A DNA stretch of 35,573 nt. Source: Lentisphaeria bacterium. GTDB taxonomy: Bacteria > Verrucomicrobiota > Lentisphaeria > Victivallales > Victivallaceae. The position numbers and the translations under genes are program-made. This document shows, piece by piece, positions 1-8,084 of this stretch. The stretch spans positions 1-35,573 of the forward strand of contig JAFTIA010000078.1 in NCBI GenBank assembly GCA_017457105.1, read 5' to 3'. The notes below the pieces were generated by a model, which made no database searches, was not told the DNA's origin, and saw nothing but the letters and a program-made list of their open reading frames with translations. The first letter of the stretch is position 1. The number at the start of each line of letters is the position of its first letter.

Positions 1-1
1 A

Positions 2-26
2 GCAAGCAATCAGCTTGCGATTTTTT
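2..26 (+). terminator. possible terminator of an upstream gene
   Basis: A 6-bp stem (GCAAGC at 2-7, GCTTGC at 13-18) with a 5-nt loop is followed by GA and six T. It could end a plus-strand gene that lies left of the window. The stem is short and may extend beyond the window edge, so the call is weak. Confidence 0.4.
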
Positions 27-103
27 CCGGGGCCTTACGGTTCAGCGTAAGAAGTGCGCTGAACCCAGCCTCGCAGAGACCAAGTGCACAGCAAATAAAT
101 TGC

Positions 104-130
104 TATATAGAAAAATCAGTCATTGTTTAG
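104..130 (+). repeat. 27-bp dispersed repeat, copy A
   Basis: The segment has the form TATAYAGAAAAATCAGTC followed by ATTGTTYAG. It matches 25449-25475 (minus strand) at 25 of 27 positions and resembles 27001-27027 (plus). All copies are intergenic. The nature of the repeat is unknown; it could be the end of a small mobile element. Confidence 0.55.
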
Positions 131-140
131 TACACAGCCT

Positions 141-182
141 AAAAAAAATGCCGGAGTACGCAATGTGCTCCGGCATTTTTTT
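141..182. terminator. bidirectional terminator downstream of the antiporter
   Basis: A 12-bp stem (148-159 with 165-176, one G-T pair) with a 5-nt loop is flanked by eight A on the left and seven T on the right, so it can terminate on both strands. On the minus strand it lies directly after the antiporter stop codon. Confidence 0.85.
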
Positions 183-189
183 GCTGATT

Positions 190-1545
190 TTATAAGAGGT
201 CGTCCTGACCTTTCCGGATACGGAATGCATCCGGTTCCGTGTTTTCAATGGAGGTAAAGGTCATTTTGCTGCGTTCAATGATCAGGCGGACAATGCTGGG
301 GACCGGCAGGGTGGTCACTACCGAAAGGATGATAATGGCATTGAAGAAATTATCATCCAGCATTCCCAGGTCTTTCCCGATGGCTGCCGCCGCCAGTGTG
401 GCGGAGAGCTGGGGAACGGTCATCATGCCGGCGCAAAGACCTTTGGCGTTGCTGAATCCGGTGATCCGCATGGCGAACCAGCCGGAGGCAACTTTGCTGA
501 TGATCAGCCCGAGGACCGTCAGAAGAATGATTTCCAGATTGGTAATGGAGCCGAAAACCACACTGATGTCCGTCTTCATCCCGATGAAGATGAAGAGGAA
601 GGGGATCAGGAACCCGTAGCCGATCCCTTCAAACCGGCGGAAGACGTCGCCGCCGGATTTCATCAGTTTGGAGAGCCCCAGACCGGCAAGGAATGCCCCG
701 ATGATCAGATTGATCCCGAGGAATTCCCCGATGAGTACCGTCAGAAGGACGAGGAAAAGGAAGCAGGTAATGATCCCGTCTTCGCTGACCGGCATCAGTT
801 TCATGATCAGCCGTCCCAGCCGGGGGACGATGAGCAGTGTGGCGGCAAAGTAGAGGAGAATGACCAGCAGAAAGATCACCATGAACCAGTTTCCGAAAAC
901 CGACGGATCGATGTAGTCAAAAACAGAAAGCGTTTGCGGCATGGTTACCTGTCCCGGGGACAGCGTAAGTTTTTTCATCTGCACGCTGACCGCCAGCAGA
1001 ATGATACTGGCAATATCCGTGATCACGGTGGAGATCAGTACCGCCGAGCCGAAAATGGTACGGGAAAGTTTCAGTTCCCGGATAATGGGGAAGACGATGC
1101 CCACAGAGTGGGAGGCAAAGAGCGAGGCATAAAGAAGTTTCCCCGGCAGATCTTCCGGTTTGAAATAGGCGTAAACAAAATATCCTGCGATCGCCGGCAG
1201 GAGAAAAGTCAGGATGCTCAAAGCGATCACCGGTTTCCGGCTGCTGCGGATCAAATTGAAATCCGCCTCCATCCCGGCAAGCATCATCAGGAAAAGCAGC
1301 CCCAGAGAGCCCAGCGCATTGATAAAGGTCATCATGTGGGACTGCACAGATTCCGGCGAACCTCCCAGCATGGCAAGGAGCGGGGAGAGCCGACCCGGAA
1401 GGTCGACACCATTGGGACTGATCAGCATCCCCGCAAGGAGCAATGCGATCACCGCCGGGATCTTTGCCCGGCTGAGAAACAATGGAATAATGGTCATCAA
1501 TGCCATGAGGACCAGAAAAAGGATCAAAAAAGCATCATTGGTCAT
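190..1545 (-). CDS. cation:proton antiporter, CPA2/KefB-type
   Basis: A 451-residue, almost entirely hydrophobic protein with about 12 membrane segments and the layout of the Na+/H+ exchanger domain (CPA2 family). It is expected to swap protons for Na+ or K+ across the inner membrane. The conserved mid-protein segment reads VITDIASIILL, so a single Asp stands where electrogenic members carry two acidic residues; this hints at electroneutral exchange, but the ion is unknown. There is no C-terminal RCK/TrkA-N domain as in full KefB/KefC, only a short polar tail. The ATG is preceded by GGAGAT at good spacing. The gene lies 127 nt downstream of the small basic protein gene, with a terminator between, and ends at a strong terminator. 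Confidence 0.85.
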   Translation of the reverse strand: MTNDAFLILFLVLMALMTIIPLFLSRAKIPAVIALLLAGMLISPNGVDLPGRLSPLLAMLGGSPESVQSHMMTFINALGSLGLLFLMMLAGMEADFNLIRSSRKPVIALSILTFLLPAIAGYFVYAYFKPEDLPGKLLYASLFASHSVGIVFPIIRELKLSRTIFGSAVLISTVITDIASIILLAVSVQMKKLTLSPGQVTMPQTLSVFDYIDPSVFGNWFMVIFLLVILLYFAATLLIVPRLGRLIMKLMPVSEDGIITCFLFLVLLTVLIGEFLGINLIIGAFLAGLGLSKLMKSGGDVFRRFEGIGYGFLIPFLFIFIGMKTDISVVFGSITNLEIILLTVLGLIISKVASGWFAMRITGFSNAKGLCAGMMTVPQLSATLAAAAIGKDLGMLDDNFFNAIIILSVVTTLPVPSIVRLIIERSKMTFTSIENTEPDAFRIRKGQDDLL

Positions 1546-1611
1546 GATTTATCTCCGGGAAATATCATCAACCCGGCTGGATACCGGGTGGTTTTGGCAG
1601 TAATTGAAAAC

Positions 1612-1645
1612 AAAAAAACGGCCGACCCGGAAACCGGGGGCCGTT
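1612..1645 (-). terminator. terminator of the small basic protein gene
   Basis: On the minus strand a long GC-rich hairpin (AACGGCC at 1617-1623 with GGCCGTT at 1639-1645, inner arms CCCGG/CCGGG) is followed by a run of T (A at 1612-1618 on plus). It follows the small basic protein stop by 27 nt and should separate it from the antiporter. Confidence 0.75.
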
Positions 1646-1672
1646 CTTTCTGGCGCACAGCAAGGCAAAGAC

Positions 1673-1831
1673 TTACTGACCTTCGATCGCCTTGGTCTTG
1701 GGCAGACCCAGAACTTTGGTTTCCGGGATCTTGCCTTCGGCACGGAGCAGGTCGAGGCGTTCATAACGCTTCATAACATTGCGCTGCTTGCGGATCTTGC
1801 CGCCAACGCGGAGACTGGGATGCTGGGACAT
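1673..1831 (-). CDS. small basic protein of the PVC superphylum (TIGR04137-like)
   Basis: This is a 52-residue Lys/Arg-rich protein beginning MSQHPSLRVGGK and containing KQRNVMKRYERLDLL and LGLPKTK. It resembles the small basic protein family found in Verrucomicrobia, Chlamydiae, Planctomycetes and Lentisphaerae, thought to be RNA- or ribosome-associated; its function is not established. It was too short for ordinary ORF calling, but is supported by start, family-like motifs, a consensus promoter about 45 nt upstream and a terminator just downstream. The combination suggests a short, strongly expressed monocistronic transcript, as expected for an abundant ribosome-associated protein. The family assignment is from memory of the motif. 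Confidence 0.85.
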   Translation of the reverse strand: MSQHPSLRVGGKIRKQRNVMKRYERLDLLRAEGKIPETKVLGLPKTKAIEGQ

Positions 1832-1875
1832 AATATTACCTCACTTTTTGTGTTAATTTCTTTTCACTGTCCCAT

Positions 1876-1904
1876 AATATAGCACAGGGGTGCGGTATTG
1901 TCAA
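1876..1904 (-). promoter_or_regulatory. sigma-70 type promoter of the small basic protein gene
   Basis: On the minus strand a perfect -35 TTGACA (1899-1904) is followed after 17 nt by TATATT (1876-1881), preceded by TGC as in extended -10 elements. The start codon lies 44 nt further on. Confidence 0.8.
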
Positions 1905-1937
1905 ACGGTTTTTATGAAAAATCCGCAACTGCGCTTG

Positions 1938-1953
1938 CTTTTCCCGGGAAAAG
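1938..1953. promoter_or_regulatory. perfect 16-bp palindrome, possible operator
   Basis: CTTTTCCCGGGAAAAG is perfectly self-complementary. It lies between divergent genes, upstream of a cluster of -10-like AT-rich hexamers (1961-1975) and 62 nt before the lipoprotein/nrdR start. A transcription-factor site is possible; it is not the known NrdR-box pattern. No convincing -35 for the plus strand was found. Confidence 0.35.
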
Positions 1954-2015
1954 ATGTACCTTATTATAGTATATTACAGATAGGGTAAAGTTTCCACATT
2001 GGAGATTTCTGAAGT

Positions 2016-3080
2016 ATGACGAATTTGAAAATGATCCGCCGCGTCAGCTGTGCTGTTATGCTGGCAGTGGTGTTTTTGTCTGCCGGATGCCGTACAAAAA
2101 CAGAAACCGTGCTTCCGCCGGAGCCGGAACGGGTTCAGAACCGGGCAAAAGATATTGCTGCATTGTGGGGGCGGGACAATGTGCGTTCCGTGCTGTTCCG
2201 GGAACAGGATTTGACTCATTACCGGGTGGAGAACGGATTGCCGCAATTGCTGCGCCGGTTGACCGGGATGAAAGTCAATCACGCTTATTTGGCTGTGGAA
2301 ACAGCGGATACACTGGGGAGCCGCAGCGGTCGGGAGGCTCTGGCTGCAATGATCACAGCTTTCCACGAAGCCGGGATTTCCTGTGATATGGTTCTTCCCC
2401 AGCATCTTTTTCTTGCCAAACGCTCCGCAACGGTTCTGCACCGGGCTTTCGGCGGGAAAGATATGCCCTTTGAAGATCTTTTTCATGAGGCCCTCCGGCT
2501 GAAACGCCATTTGCCGGATGAAGTTCCTGCTCCCGGGATCACTGTATGGGCGGGGATCCACCGTCTTACTGCTGGCAATGAAGCCCTGCCGCCCGGGATG
2601 CTGTACCGGTGGAGCGAAGAGAATTACGGTATCGGGTCGGATAATGATATTCTGATGAAGCAATTTCTGGCGGATCTTGCCCGCTATCAGAAAATGGCAA
2701 AGGTTGACAACATCCGTTTTTCTGTGGCGGTCCCGGCACTGTATCACGCCAAAGCAAGTGCCGGAATGTTGTCCGCCGGGCGGATAACTGATTTCCTGCA
2801 GACGGCGGATACGGTTCTGGTGATGGGGTATGGCAATAAGCCCAGTGAATATTTGAAGTCTTTGCAGGAAATGCTGGGGAGTGATTCCTCCGGCAGGGTC
2901 CGTTGCGGAATGGTACTTTCCGGACATGTTTCGGAGTCTGTGGGGGCGTTGCGCCGCCGCAGCTGGCAGGATTTTTTCCGGATTTTGAGTGTGATGCACC
3001 GGAGTTGCGGGAACATGCCCGGTTACGGCGGGATGGTGCTGATCCCCTGGCAGAATGTGGAACTTTTGCAGGAAAGGTGA
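2016..3080 (+). CDS. predicted lipoprotein of unknown function
   Basis: The 354-residue product begins with a basic N-terminus, a hydrophobic stretch and a lipobox (LSAGC, Cys about residue 28), so it should be a lipid-anchored envelope protein. The rest is soluble. Alternating hydrophobic strands and helices, and a late segment TVLVMGYGN, resemble TIM-barrel glycoside hydrolases of the GH18 type, but the family's acidic catalytic motif was not seen, so no enzymatic role is claimed. GGAG lies about 12 nt before the ATG. The gene is first in a plus-strand cluster and ends 6 nt before nrdR, so the two are probably cotranscribed, although no functional tie is evident. Confidence 0.7.
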   Translation: MTNLKMIRRVSCAVMLAVVFLSAGCRTKTETVLPPEPERVQNRAKDIAALWGRDNVRSVLFREQDLTHYRVENGLPQLLRRLTGMKVNHAYLAVETADTLGSRSGREALAAMITAFHEAGISCDMVLPQHLFLAKRSATVLHRAFGGKDMPFEDLFHEALRLKRHLPDEVPAPGITVWAGIHRLTAGNEALPPGMLYRWSEENYGIGSDNDILMKQFLADLARYQKMAKVDNIRFSVAVPALYHAKASAGMLSAGRITDFLQTADTVLVMGYGNKPSEYLKSLQEMLGSDSSGRVRCGMVLSGHVSESVGALRRRSWQDFFRILSVMHRSCGNMPGYGGMVLIPWQNVELLQER

Positions 3081-3086
3081 TTTGAA

Positions 3087-3533
3087 ATGCGTTGTCCTAT
3101 GTGCGGATGCCTGGAAGATAAAGTGATCGACTCCCGGTCTGTCCGGGAAGATTCCGGCGTGCGCCGCCGCCGGGAATGTTTGGCGTGCGGTCACCGTTTT
3201 TCCACCTTTGAAAGCGTGATCCGGGATGAATTGAAAGTGGTCAAACGCAGCAATATCCGGGAGGATTTTGACCGGGAAAAACTGCGCCGGGGGATCACCA
3301 ATGCCTGTTACAAACGCCCGGTGGCACCGGAGGATATCGACCGTATTACCGATGAAGTCGTTCAGGGGATCCAGCGTGACTTTGATAAAGAGATTTCCAG
3401 CGCGGAAATCGGCAAGCGGGTCATGGCGGCTTTGCGGTCGCTGGATCAGGTGGCGTATGTGCGTTTTGCTTCTGTGTACCGGAAGTTCAAGGATGTGGAA
3501 GAGTTTATCAACGAGATCCGGGCATTGAAGTAG
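3087..3533 (+). CDS. nrdR: transcriptional repressor NrdR
   Basis: NrdR represses ribonucleotide reductase genes by sensing ATP/dATP. The 148-residue protein has the family length and both domains. The zinc ribbon has Cys3, Cys6, Cys31 and Cys34, followed by GHRFSTFE. The ATP-cone runs from about residue 49 (VVKRSNIREDFDREKL) to the closing VYRKF near 135. The start is MRCPMCG, preceded by AAAGGTGA. No ribonucleotide reductase genes lie in the window, so its targets are elsewhere. It sits between a lipoprotein and a protein with a second ATP-cone-like segment, 6 and 8 nt away. Confidence 0.95.
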   Translation: MRCPMCGCLEDKVIDSRSVREDSGVRRRRECLACGHRFSTFESVIRDELKVVKRSNIREDFDREKLRRGITNACYKRPVAPEDIDRITDEVVQGIQRDFDKEISSAEIGKRVMAALRSLDQVAYVRFASVYRKFKDVEEFINEIRALK

Positions 3534-3541
3534 GTTTTTTT

Positions 3542-4528
3542 ATGATCCAATCGGCAACCCATCCAGTTTTACTGCTTTCCGGCGGGGAACAGCAAATTTT
3601 TGATCCCGGTGAATTGCGGGAGGAGCTTGTCCGCTGTTTTCTCGGGGCGGGTCTGGAAGAATCCTGTTATCTTGCGGGGGACATTGTGCTGGCGGTGGAG
3701 TACGCTCTGGAACACTCTGACCGGCTGGACAAGGTGTTCAGCCGTGCCGAACTGGATGATATGGTGGTGCGGATTTTGGAAAACACCGGTTATGGGGAAG
3801 TTTCCCGGCTGTACCGCCGGGGAACACCGGACCGGGTCCGGACGGCATGTTCTGTTACGCCGGAAGGGGTGGGGCTGATCCTGCGGAAATATTTTGCCGG
3901 ATCCGAAGAACATCTGACGACCCTTTCCGGGCAGGTGCTGGCGGCGTTGAATGCACTGCGTATCCGGGAGGCTTCTCCGGAATTAATGGTGGAACTGGCA
4001 CGGCATTATGATGCCGCTGATCCGGAAGCCCCTGTGCCTGTACCGCTTCCGGTTTCTGTTCCTGCTCCCGCCAAAGTGCGGAAAGTGGATGAGAATTTTA
4101 TTTTGACATTGGAGGAGATCCGGACGGCGTTCCCTGCCGGCTTGCCGGGATTGGAGGGGAATATCTGCCGTCTGCACGGGATCGGGCGGCTTTTTCCCAG
4201 TGTCCGGATCGCTTTTTTCCTGACCCGGTTCGCCGAAATGAAGGCGTGGGAAGCCCCTGTTCTGGAAATGATGATCCAGCCGGAACTGGTGGAGGTCGGG
4301 CGTATTCTTACGGAGGCGCGGCACCGTATTCTCGGGATGTACCGGGAAGTTACCGGCAAGCCGGATGCGGTATTGCCGTTCTACCTTTCGGTCCCGGATA
4401 TGGATGATTTTCTGGCAAGTTATCTGCAGTGTTCTACGGAAGGGTTGGAGCCTTTGCGGAAAACGGTGTGCGATATGCTTGCCTCCGGTATCACTGTTCC
4501 GCTGGAAAAGATCCGCACCGGAATATGA
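3542..4528 (+). CDS. unrecognised protein with ATP-cone-like N-terminus
   Basis: The 328-residue product is not recognised as a whole. Residues about 10-95 follow the spacing of an ATP-cone: a V/L-rich strand, GGEQQIFDPGELREEL, a helix with DIVLAVEYAL, then SRAELDDMVVRIL and GYGEVSRLYRR. This matches the neighbouring NrdR cone (FDREKL, DEVVQGI, EIGKRVMAAL, VASVYRK-like end). A Pro/Val-rich linker lies near residues 160-178; the C-terminal half is helical with no recognised domain. No signal peptide or membrane segment is seen. It starts 8 nt after nrdR, so the two are probably cotranscribed. A nucleotide-sensing partner of NrdR is possible but is an inference from similarity and position. Confidence 0.6.
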   Translation: MIQSATHPVLLLSGGEQQIFDPGELREELVRCFLGAGLEESCYLAGDIVLAVEYALEHSDRLDKVFSRAELDDMVVRILENTGYGEVSRLYRRGTPDRVRTACSVTPEGVGLILRKYFAGSEEHLTTLSGQVLAALNALRIREASPELMVELARHYDAADPEAPVPVPLPVSVPAPAKVRKVDENFILTLEEIRTAFPAGLPGLEGNICRLHGIGRLFPSVRIAFFLTRFAEMKAWEAPVLEMMIQPELVEVGRILTEARHRILGMYREVTGKPDAVLPFYLSVPDMDDFLASYLQCSTEGLEPLRKTVCDMLASGITVPLEKIRTGI

Positions 4529-4546
4529 AATACCATGGTGCGGCGG

Positions 4547-4575
4547 TTGAAAAAACGCAATATCCGTGGTACATT
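4547..4575 (+). promoter_or_regulatory. probable promoter for gatB-recO
   Basis: TTGAAA (4547-4552) is separated by 17 nt from TACATT (4570-4575), 36 nt before the gatB start. The match to consensus is good for -35 and fair for -10. Confidence 0.5.
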
Positions 4576-4611
4576 ATACAGAAGCAAATGAACCAAACTT
4601 TGGAGTGAAAT

Positions 4612-6054
4612 ATGCAATATGAAGCCGTGATCGGCCTGGAAGTCCATATTCAGGTGCGTACCAAAAGCAAAATGTTCTGTTCCTGCCCCAACCGTTTCGG
4701 GGCAGAGCCGAATACGTTGACCTGTCCGGTTTGTCTGGGGTATCCCGGGACGTTGCCGGTGCCGAACCATGAAGCGATCATCAAGGCGGTGAAAGCCGGT
4801 CTTCTTACCGGGTGTAAAATTGCCGAAGTAAGCAAGTTTGACCGTAAAAGCTATTTTTATCCCGACCTTGCCAAGAATTATCAGATTTCCCAGTATGACA
4901 TGCCTTTCTGTACGGAGGGGCACCTGGATATCGGCGGCGGCAAAGGTTTTTCCGGCAATGATCTTCCGGAAAAGACCATCGGCATCACCCGTATCCATCT
5001 GGAGGAAGACCCTGCCAAACTGACCCATTTCGGGAAGTTCACCGGGGCGGACTACAACCGTTCCGGGGTGCCGCTTCTGGAGATCGTCAGCGAACCGGAT
5101 ATGCGGACGGCGGATGAGGCTTACGCTTATTTGACCGGGCTGAAAGAGATCATGCGTTACGGCGGCATCGGCGACTGCGACATGGAAAAGGGCCAGATGC
5201 GCTGTGATGTGAATATTTCTTTGCGCCCCGTGGGGCAGAAGGAATTCGGGACCAAGATCGAGATCAAGAACCTGAACAGTTTCCGTGCGGCGCACCGGGC
5301 GGTGGAATACGAAATGATCCGGCAGGCGGAAGAGCTGGATGCCGGGCATGTTCTCCGGCAGGAAACCCGCGGATGGAATGACGATCATGGCGAAACCTAT
5401 CTTATGCGCACCAAAGAAGAAGCCCATGACTACCGTTATTTCCCGGATCCGGACTTGATGGAAGTGCGTTTTACGCCGGAAGAGATCGAAGCGATCCGGG
5501 TGACACTGCCGGAACTGCCGGAAGCCATGCGCCGCCGGATGATGCAGGATTACGGTATTTCCCGCTATGATGCAGAAGTGCTTACGCAGGATCAGGATGT
5601 GGCAAACTGGTTTGACCGTGCCGCCGGAAAGTCCAGGAATCCCAAGCAGGTGGCGAACTGGACGATTTCCGAACTGCTCCGGCTTCTGGGCGAAAGCAAG
5701 ATCGATATTGCGGATTGCAAGATCCAGCCGGAACAGCTTGCCGGACTGGTGGATCTGATTGCCGCCGGAACCATCAACAACCGTATCGGGAAAGATGTTT
5801 TCAGCGAAATGTTCCAGACCGGGACTTCTGCCGATGTTATCGTGAAGGAAAAGGGGCTTGCCCAGGTGAATGATGACGGTGCTGTGGCGGCCTTTGTGGA
5901 TCAGGCCATTGCCGCCAACCCGGCGCAGGTGGAGCAGTACAAGGCCGGCAACGCCAAAGTTCTGCAATTCCTGATGGGGCAGGTGATGAAGATCAGTAAA
6001 GGCAAAGCCAATCCCCAGAGTGTGATGGCTCTTCTGAAAGAAAAACTGCAGTAA
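4612..6054 (+). CDS. gatB: aspartyl/glutamyl-tRNA amidotransferase subunit B
   Basis: GatB is the kinase/tRNA-binding subunit of the GatCAB complex, which converts misacylated Glu-tRNA(Gln) and/or Asp-tRNA(Asn) to the correct aminoacyl-tRNA. The 480-residue length is typical. Signature segments are visible: FYPDLAKNYQISQYDMPFC near residue 80, the metal-site Cys residues (CSCPNRF and CPVC, about 22-41), DYNRSGVPLLEIVSEPD and the tail domain ending in MALLKEKLQ. TTGGAG lies 6-7 nt upstream of the ATG. gatA and gatC are not in the window. recO follows by 8 nt. Confidence 0.97.
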   Translation: MQYEAVIGLEVHIQVRTKSKMFCSCPNRFGAEPNTLTCPVCLGYPGTLPVPNHEAIIKAVKAGLLTGCKIAEVSKFDRKSYFYPDLAKNYQISQYDMPFCTEGHLDIGGGKGFSGNDLPEKTIGITRIHLEEDPAKLTHFGKFTGADYNRSGVPLLEIVSEPDMRTADEAYAYLTGLKEIMRYGGIGDCDMEKGQMRCDVNISLRPVGQKEFGTKIEIKNLNSFRAAHRAVEYEMIRQAEELDAGHVLRQETRGWNDDHGETYLMRTKEEAHDYRYFPDPDLMEVRFTPEEIEAIRVTLPELPEAMRRRMMQDYGISRYDAEVLTQDQDVANWFDRAAGKSRNPKQVANWTISELLRLLGESKIDIADCKIQPEQLAGLVDLIAAGTINNRIGKDVFSEMFQTGTSADVIVKEKGLAQVNDDGAVAAFVDQAIAANPAQVEQYKAGNAKVLQFLMGQVMKISKGKANPQSVMALLKEKLQ

Positions 6055-6062
6055 CTTGTTTT

Positions 6063-6671
6063 ATGGAAACAGATTGCGTCATTCTTTCCAAGCAGCCGTA
6101 TCAGGAATCGGCACTGCTGATCCGGGCATTCAGCCCGGATTGCGGCAGGCTGGATCTGGTGGCGCACGGCGCACAGAAGGTGACGGAATCCAAGTTCCCG
6201 GGGATCGATCTCTTTCAGATGCTCTCCATTGAGTACAAAGAGTCGGAAAAATCCCAGTTGGGGACATTGACTCAAGCGGAGATCCGGCAGGATTTTTCCG
6301 CTATCGGGGAGCACCCGAAACATCTGCTTTTTGCGGGGCGCATCGCTCAATTTTTACTGGACAATACCCAGCCGGAAATGCCGATGCCCCTTTCGTTTGA
6401 TACCCTTGTAAATGTGTTGAGCCACCTGGCGGACGGCGGGCCGGAAGCGTGGACCATGGTGCAGGCGGCGGTGTTGTTCAAGGCGGCTTTTTTGTACGAA
6501 AATGGCCTTCTCCCGGAAACGGAGGGGGAACAGGGGGAATTTCTGGAACAGCTGATCGATGCCGGGATCAATAACGAACCCCTGCCGCCCTGCAACCCCG
6601 GATACTGGACCAGCTTGAACCGCTGGCTGGATAGTTTAATGGCGTACCATCAGTTGAAACGCCGGTCCTGA
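6063..6671 (+). CDS. recO: DNA repair protein RecO
   Basis: RecO works with RecF/RecR to load RecA on SSB-covered single-stranded DNA. The 202-residue product has the RecO-type N-terminal OB fold: TDCVILSKQPYQESALLIRAFSPDCGRLDLVAHGAQK, abbreviated here as a start-to-GAQK segment of about 40 residues, followed by a helical C-terminal domain. It is about 40 residues shorter than E. coli RecO, and the zinc-binding CxxC cluster of some members was not found. No strong ribosome-binding site precedes the start, which lies 8 nt after gatB, so translation may depend on coupling. It faces the AGCS gene convergently with a 16-nt gap. Confidence 0.8.
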   Translation: METDCVILSKQPYQESALLIRAFSPDCGRLDLVAHGAQKVTESKFPGIDLFQMLSIEYKESEKSQLGTLTQAEIRQDFSAIGEHPKHLLFAGRIAQFLLDNTQPEMPMPLSFDTLVNVLSHLADGGPEAWTMVQAAVLFKAAFLYENGLLPETEGEQGEFLEQLIDAGINNEPLPPCNPGYWTSLNRWLDSLMAYHQLKRRS

Positions 6672-6686
6672 AAGAGCGGCTTTCAG
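6668..6686. terminator. possible terminator hairpin between convergent genes
   Basis: CTGAAAG (6668-6674) pairs with CTTTCAG (6680-6686) around a 5-nt loop, at the convergent ends of recO and the AGCS gene. The downstream sequence on plus is pyrimidine-rich but lacks a clean T run. Confidence 0.4.
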
Positions 6687-6687
6687 C

Positions 6688-8073
6688 TCATTCCTTTTTC
6701 CGGCGGGCTTCCTGTGCCACGATGCCGGAAAGAACGGTCAATGCAAGGACGTTGGGAAACACCATCAACTGATTGCACAAATCCTGCAATTCCCAGATAA
6801 AGTCATTTTTCAGGATGGAACCTGTAAAAATAGCCAGAATCACCAGCAGGGGATAGAGGAACAGCCGTTTCTGCCCGAAAAGCCAGCGGAAATTCACTTC
6901 GCCAAAATAATACCACCCGAGAATGGTGGAAAAGGCAAAGAAGAAGAGAATGACTGCAATGGAAACATTCCCGATACCTGTTGAACTGACGGAACTGACA
7001 GCGATTTGAGCGAGATTGGTTTTGGTCAACCCCATTTCTGCCAGCAGACTGGCATACGTGCTGCCGTTGGCATGGGCAAGGGGGCCGTCGCCGACATAAA
7101 GGGTGGAAATAACGATCAGTGCCGTCATGGTCAGGACCATGGCGGTATCGATAAACACCCCGATCATCGCCACCGTACCTTGCTGATGAGGGTCTTTGAC
7201 ATCCGCAATTGCGTGGGCGTGCGGGGTACTCCCCATGCCGGCTTCGTTGGAAAAAAGTCCCCGTTTGATCCCCTGACTGATGGCGGTTTTGAGGGCGTAT
7301 CCAAAGCCGCCCCCCAGGAGCGCATCCGGTTCAAAGGCGTATTTGAAAATACAGCCGAAGGTATCCGGTAGGTATCTCCAGCGCAGACAGAGGACGATGA
7401 TTCCGGCCGTCAGGTAAAGGATCGCCATCATCGGAACGAGTTTGGTGACGACTCCTGTGATCCTTTTCAGCCCGCCCGCAAAGATGATGCCGCTGAATAC
7501 TGCAAGTGCGAGTCCGATATGCCACGGCCGGATAAGAAAGGCATTGGCACCGGATTCTGCAATGGAGTTTGCCTGAATGGCTGTCCCCGCCAGCCCCAGG
7601 GCAAGGACGGCAGCCATGGCAAAGAAGATCATCAGAAATTTGCCGAAAAGATTGGGAAAGGCTTTTTTAATGTAATAAACCGGGCCGCCGCAAATGGTTT
7701 TGTCCGGTAAAATTTCCCGGGTGCGGATGGCGAGGACGGCTTCCGCATAAATGGTCGCCATGCCGAAGAAAGCGATGAGCCACATCCAGAAAATCGCGCC
7801 CGGCCCGCCCGTAAGGATAGCGCCGGAGGCTCCGACGATGTTGCCTGTGCCTACCTGTGCGGCAATGGCAGTCGCCAGAGCCTGAAAGGAACTGAATCCG
7901 GTATTGCCGGAGTTTTTGGAGAGAATATTTCTCCACCCTTCCGCAAAACAGCGCACCTGTACGAAACGGGTGCGGAAGGTAAAATAGATCCCGCAGCTTA
8001 CCAGAAGAAAGGTAAGGACATAATCCGACAAATGGGCATTGAGAAAAACGACGATTTGCTGCAGTTCCGCCAT
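6688..8073 (-). CDS. AGCS-family sodium:alanine/glycine symporter
   Basis: The 461-residue membrane protein matches the alanine-or-glycine:cation symporter family (AlsT/DagA type), which imports small amino acids with Na+. Typical segments are visible: the N-terminal FTFRTRFVQVRCF, the signature ATAIAAQVGTGNIVGASGA near residue 65, GPGAIFWMW, and the mid-protein GLFSNEAGMGSTPHAHA. About 10-11 hydrophobic helices are seen. AGGA lies 8 nt before the ATG. It is the last gene of a minus-strand run (hydrolase, DUF4186, phosphatase, symporter) with gaps of 6-11 nt, suggesting one operon without an obvious common pathway. Confidence 0.93.
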   Translation of the reverse strand: MAELQQIVVFLNAHLSDYVLTFLLVSCGIYFTFRTRFVQVRCFAEGWRNILSKNSGNTGFSSFQALATAIAAQVGTGNIVGASGAILTGGPGAIFWMWLIAFFGMATIYAEAVLAIRTREILPDKTICGGPVYYIKKAFPNLFGKFLMIFFAMAAVLALGLAGTAIQANSIAESGANAFLIRPWHIGLALAVFSGIIFAGGLKRITGVVTKLVPMMAILYLTAGIIVLCLRWRYLPDTFGCIFKYAFEPDALLGGGFGYALKTAISQGIKRGLFSNEAGMGSTPHAHAIADVKDPHQQGTVAMIGVFIDTAMVLTMTALIVISTLYVGDGPLAHANGSTYASLLAEMGLTKTNLAQIAVSSVSSTGIGNVSIAVILFFFAFSTILGWYYFGEVNFRWLFGQKRLFLYPLLVILAIFTGSILKNDFIWELQDLCNQLMVFPNVLALTVLSGIVAQEARRKKE

Positions 8074-8084
8074 AAAAAATCCTG

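Noticed and set aside
1935..1975. Plus-strand promoter for the lipoprotein gene
   Set aside because: Several -10-like hexamers are present, but no -35 at 16-18 nt could be matched.
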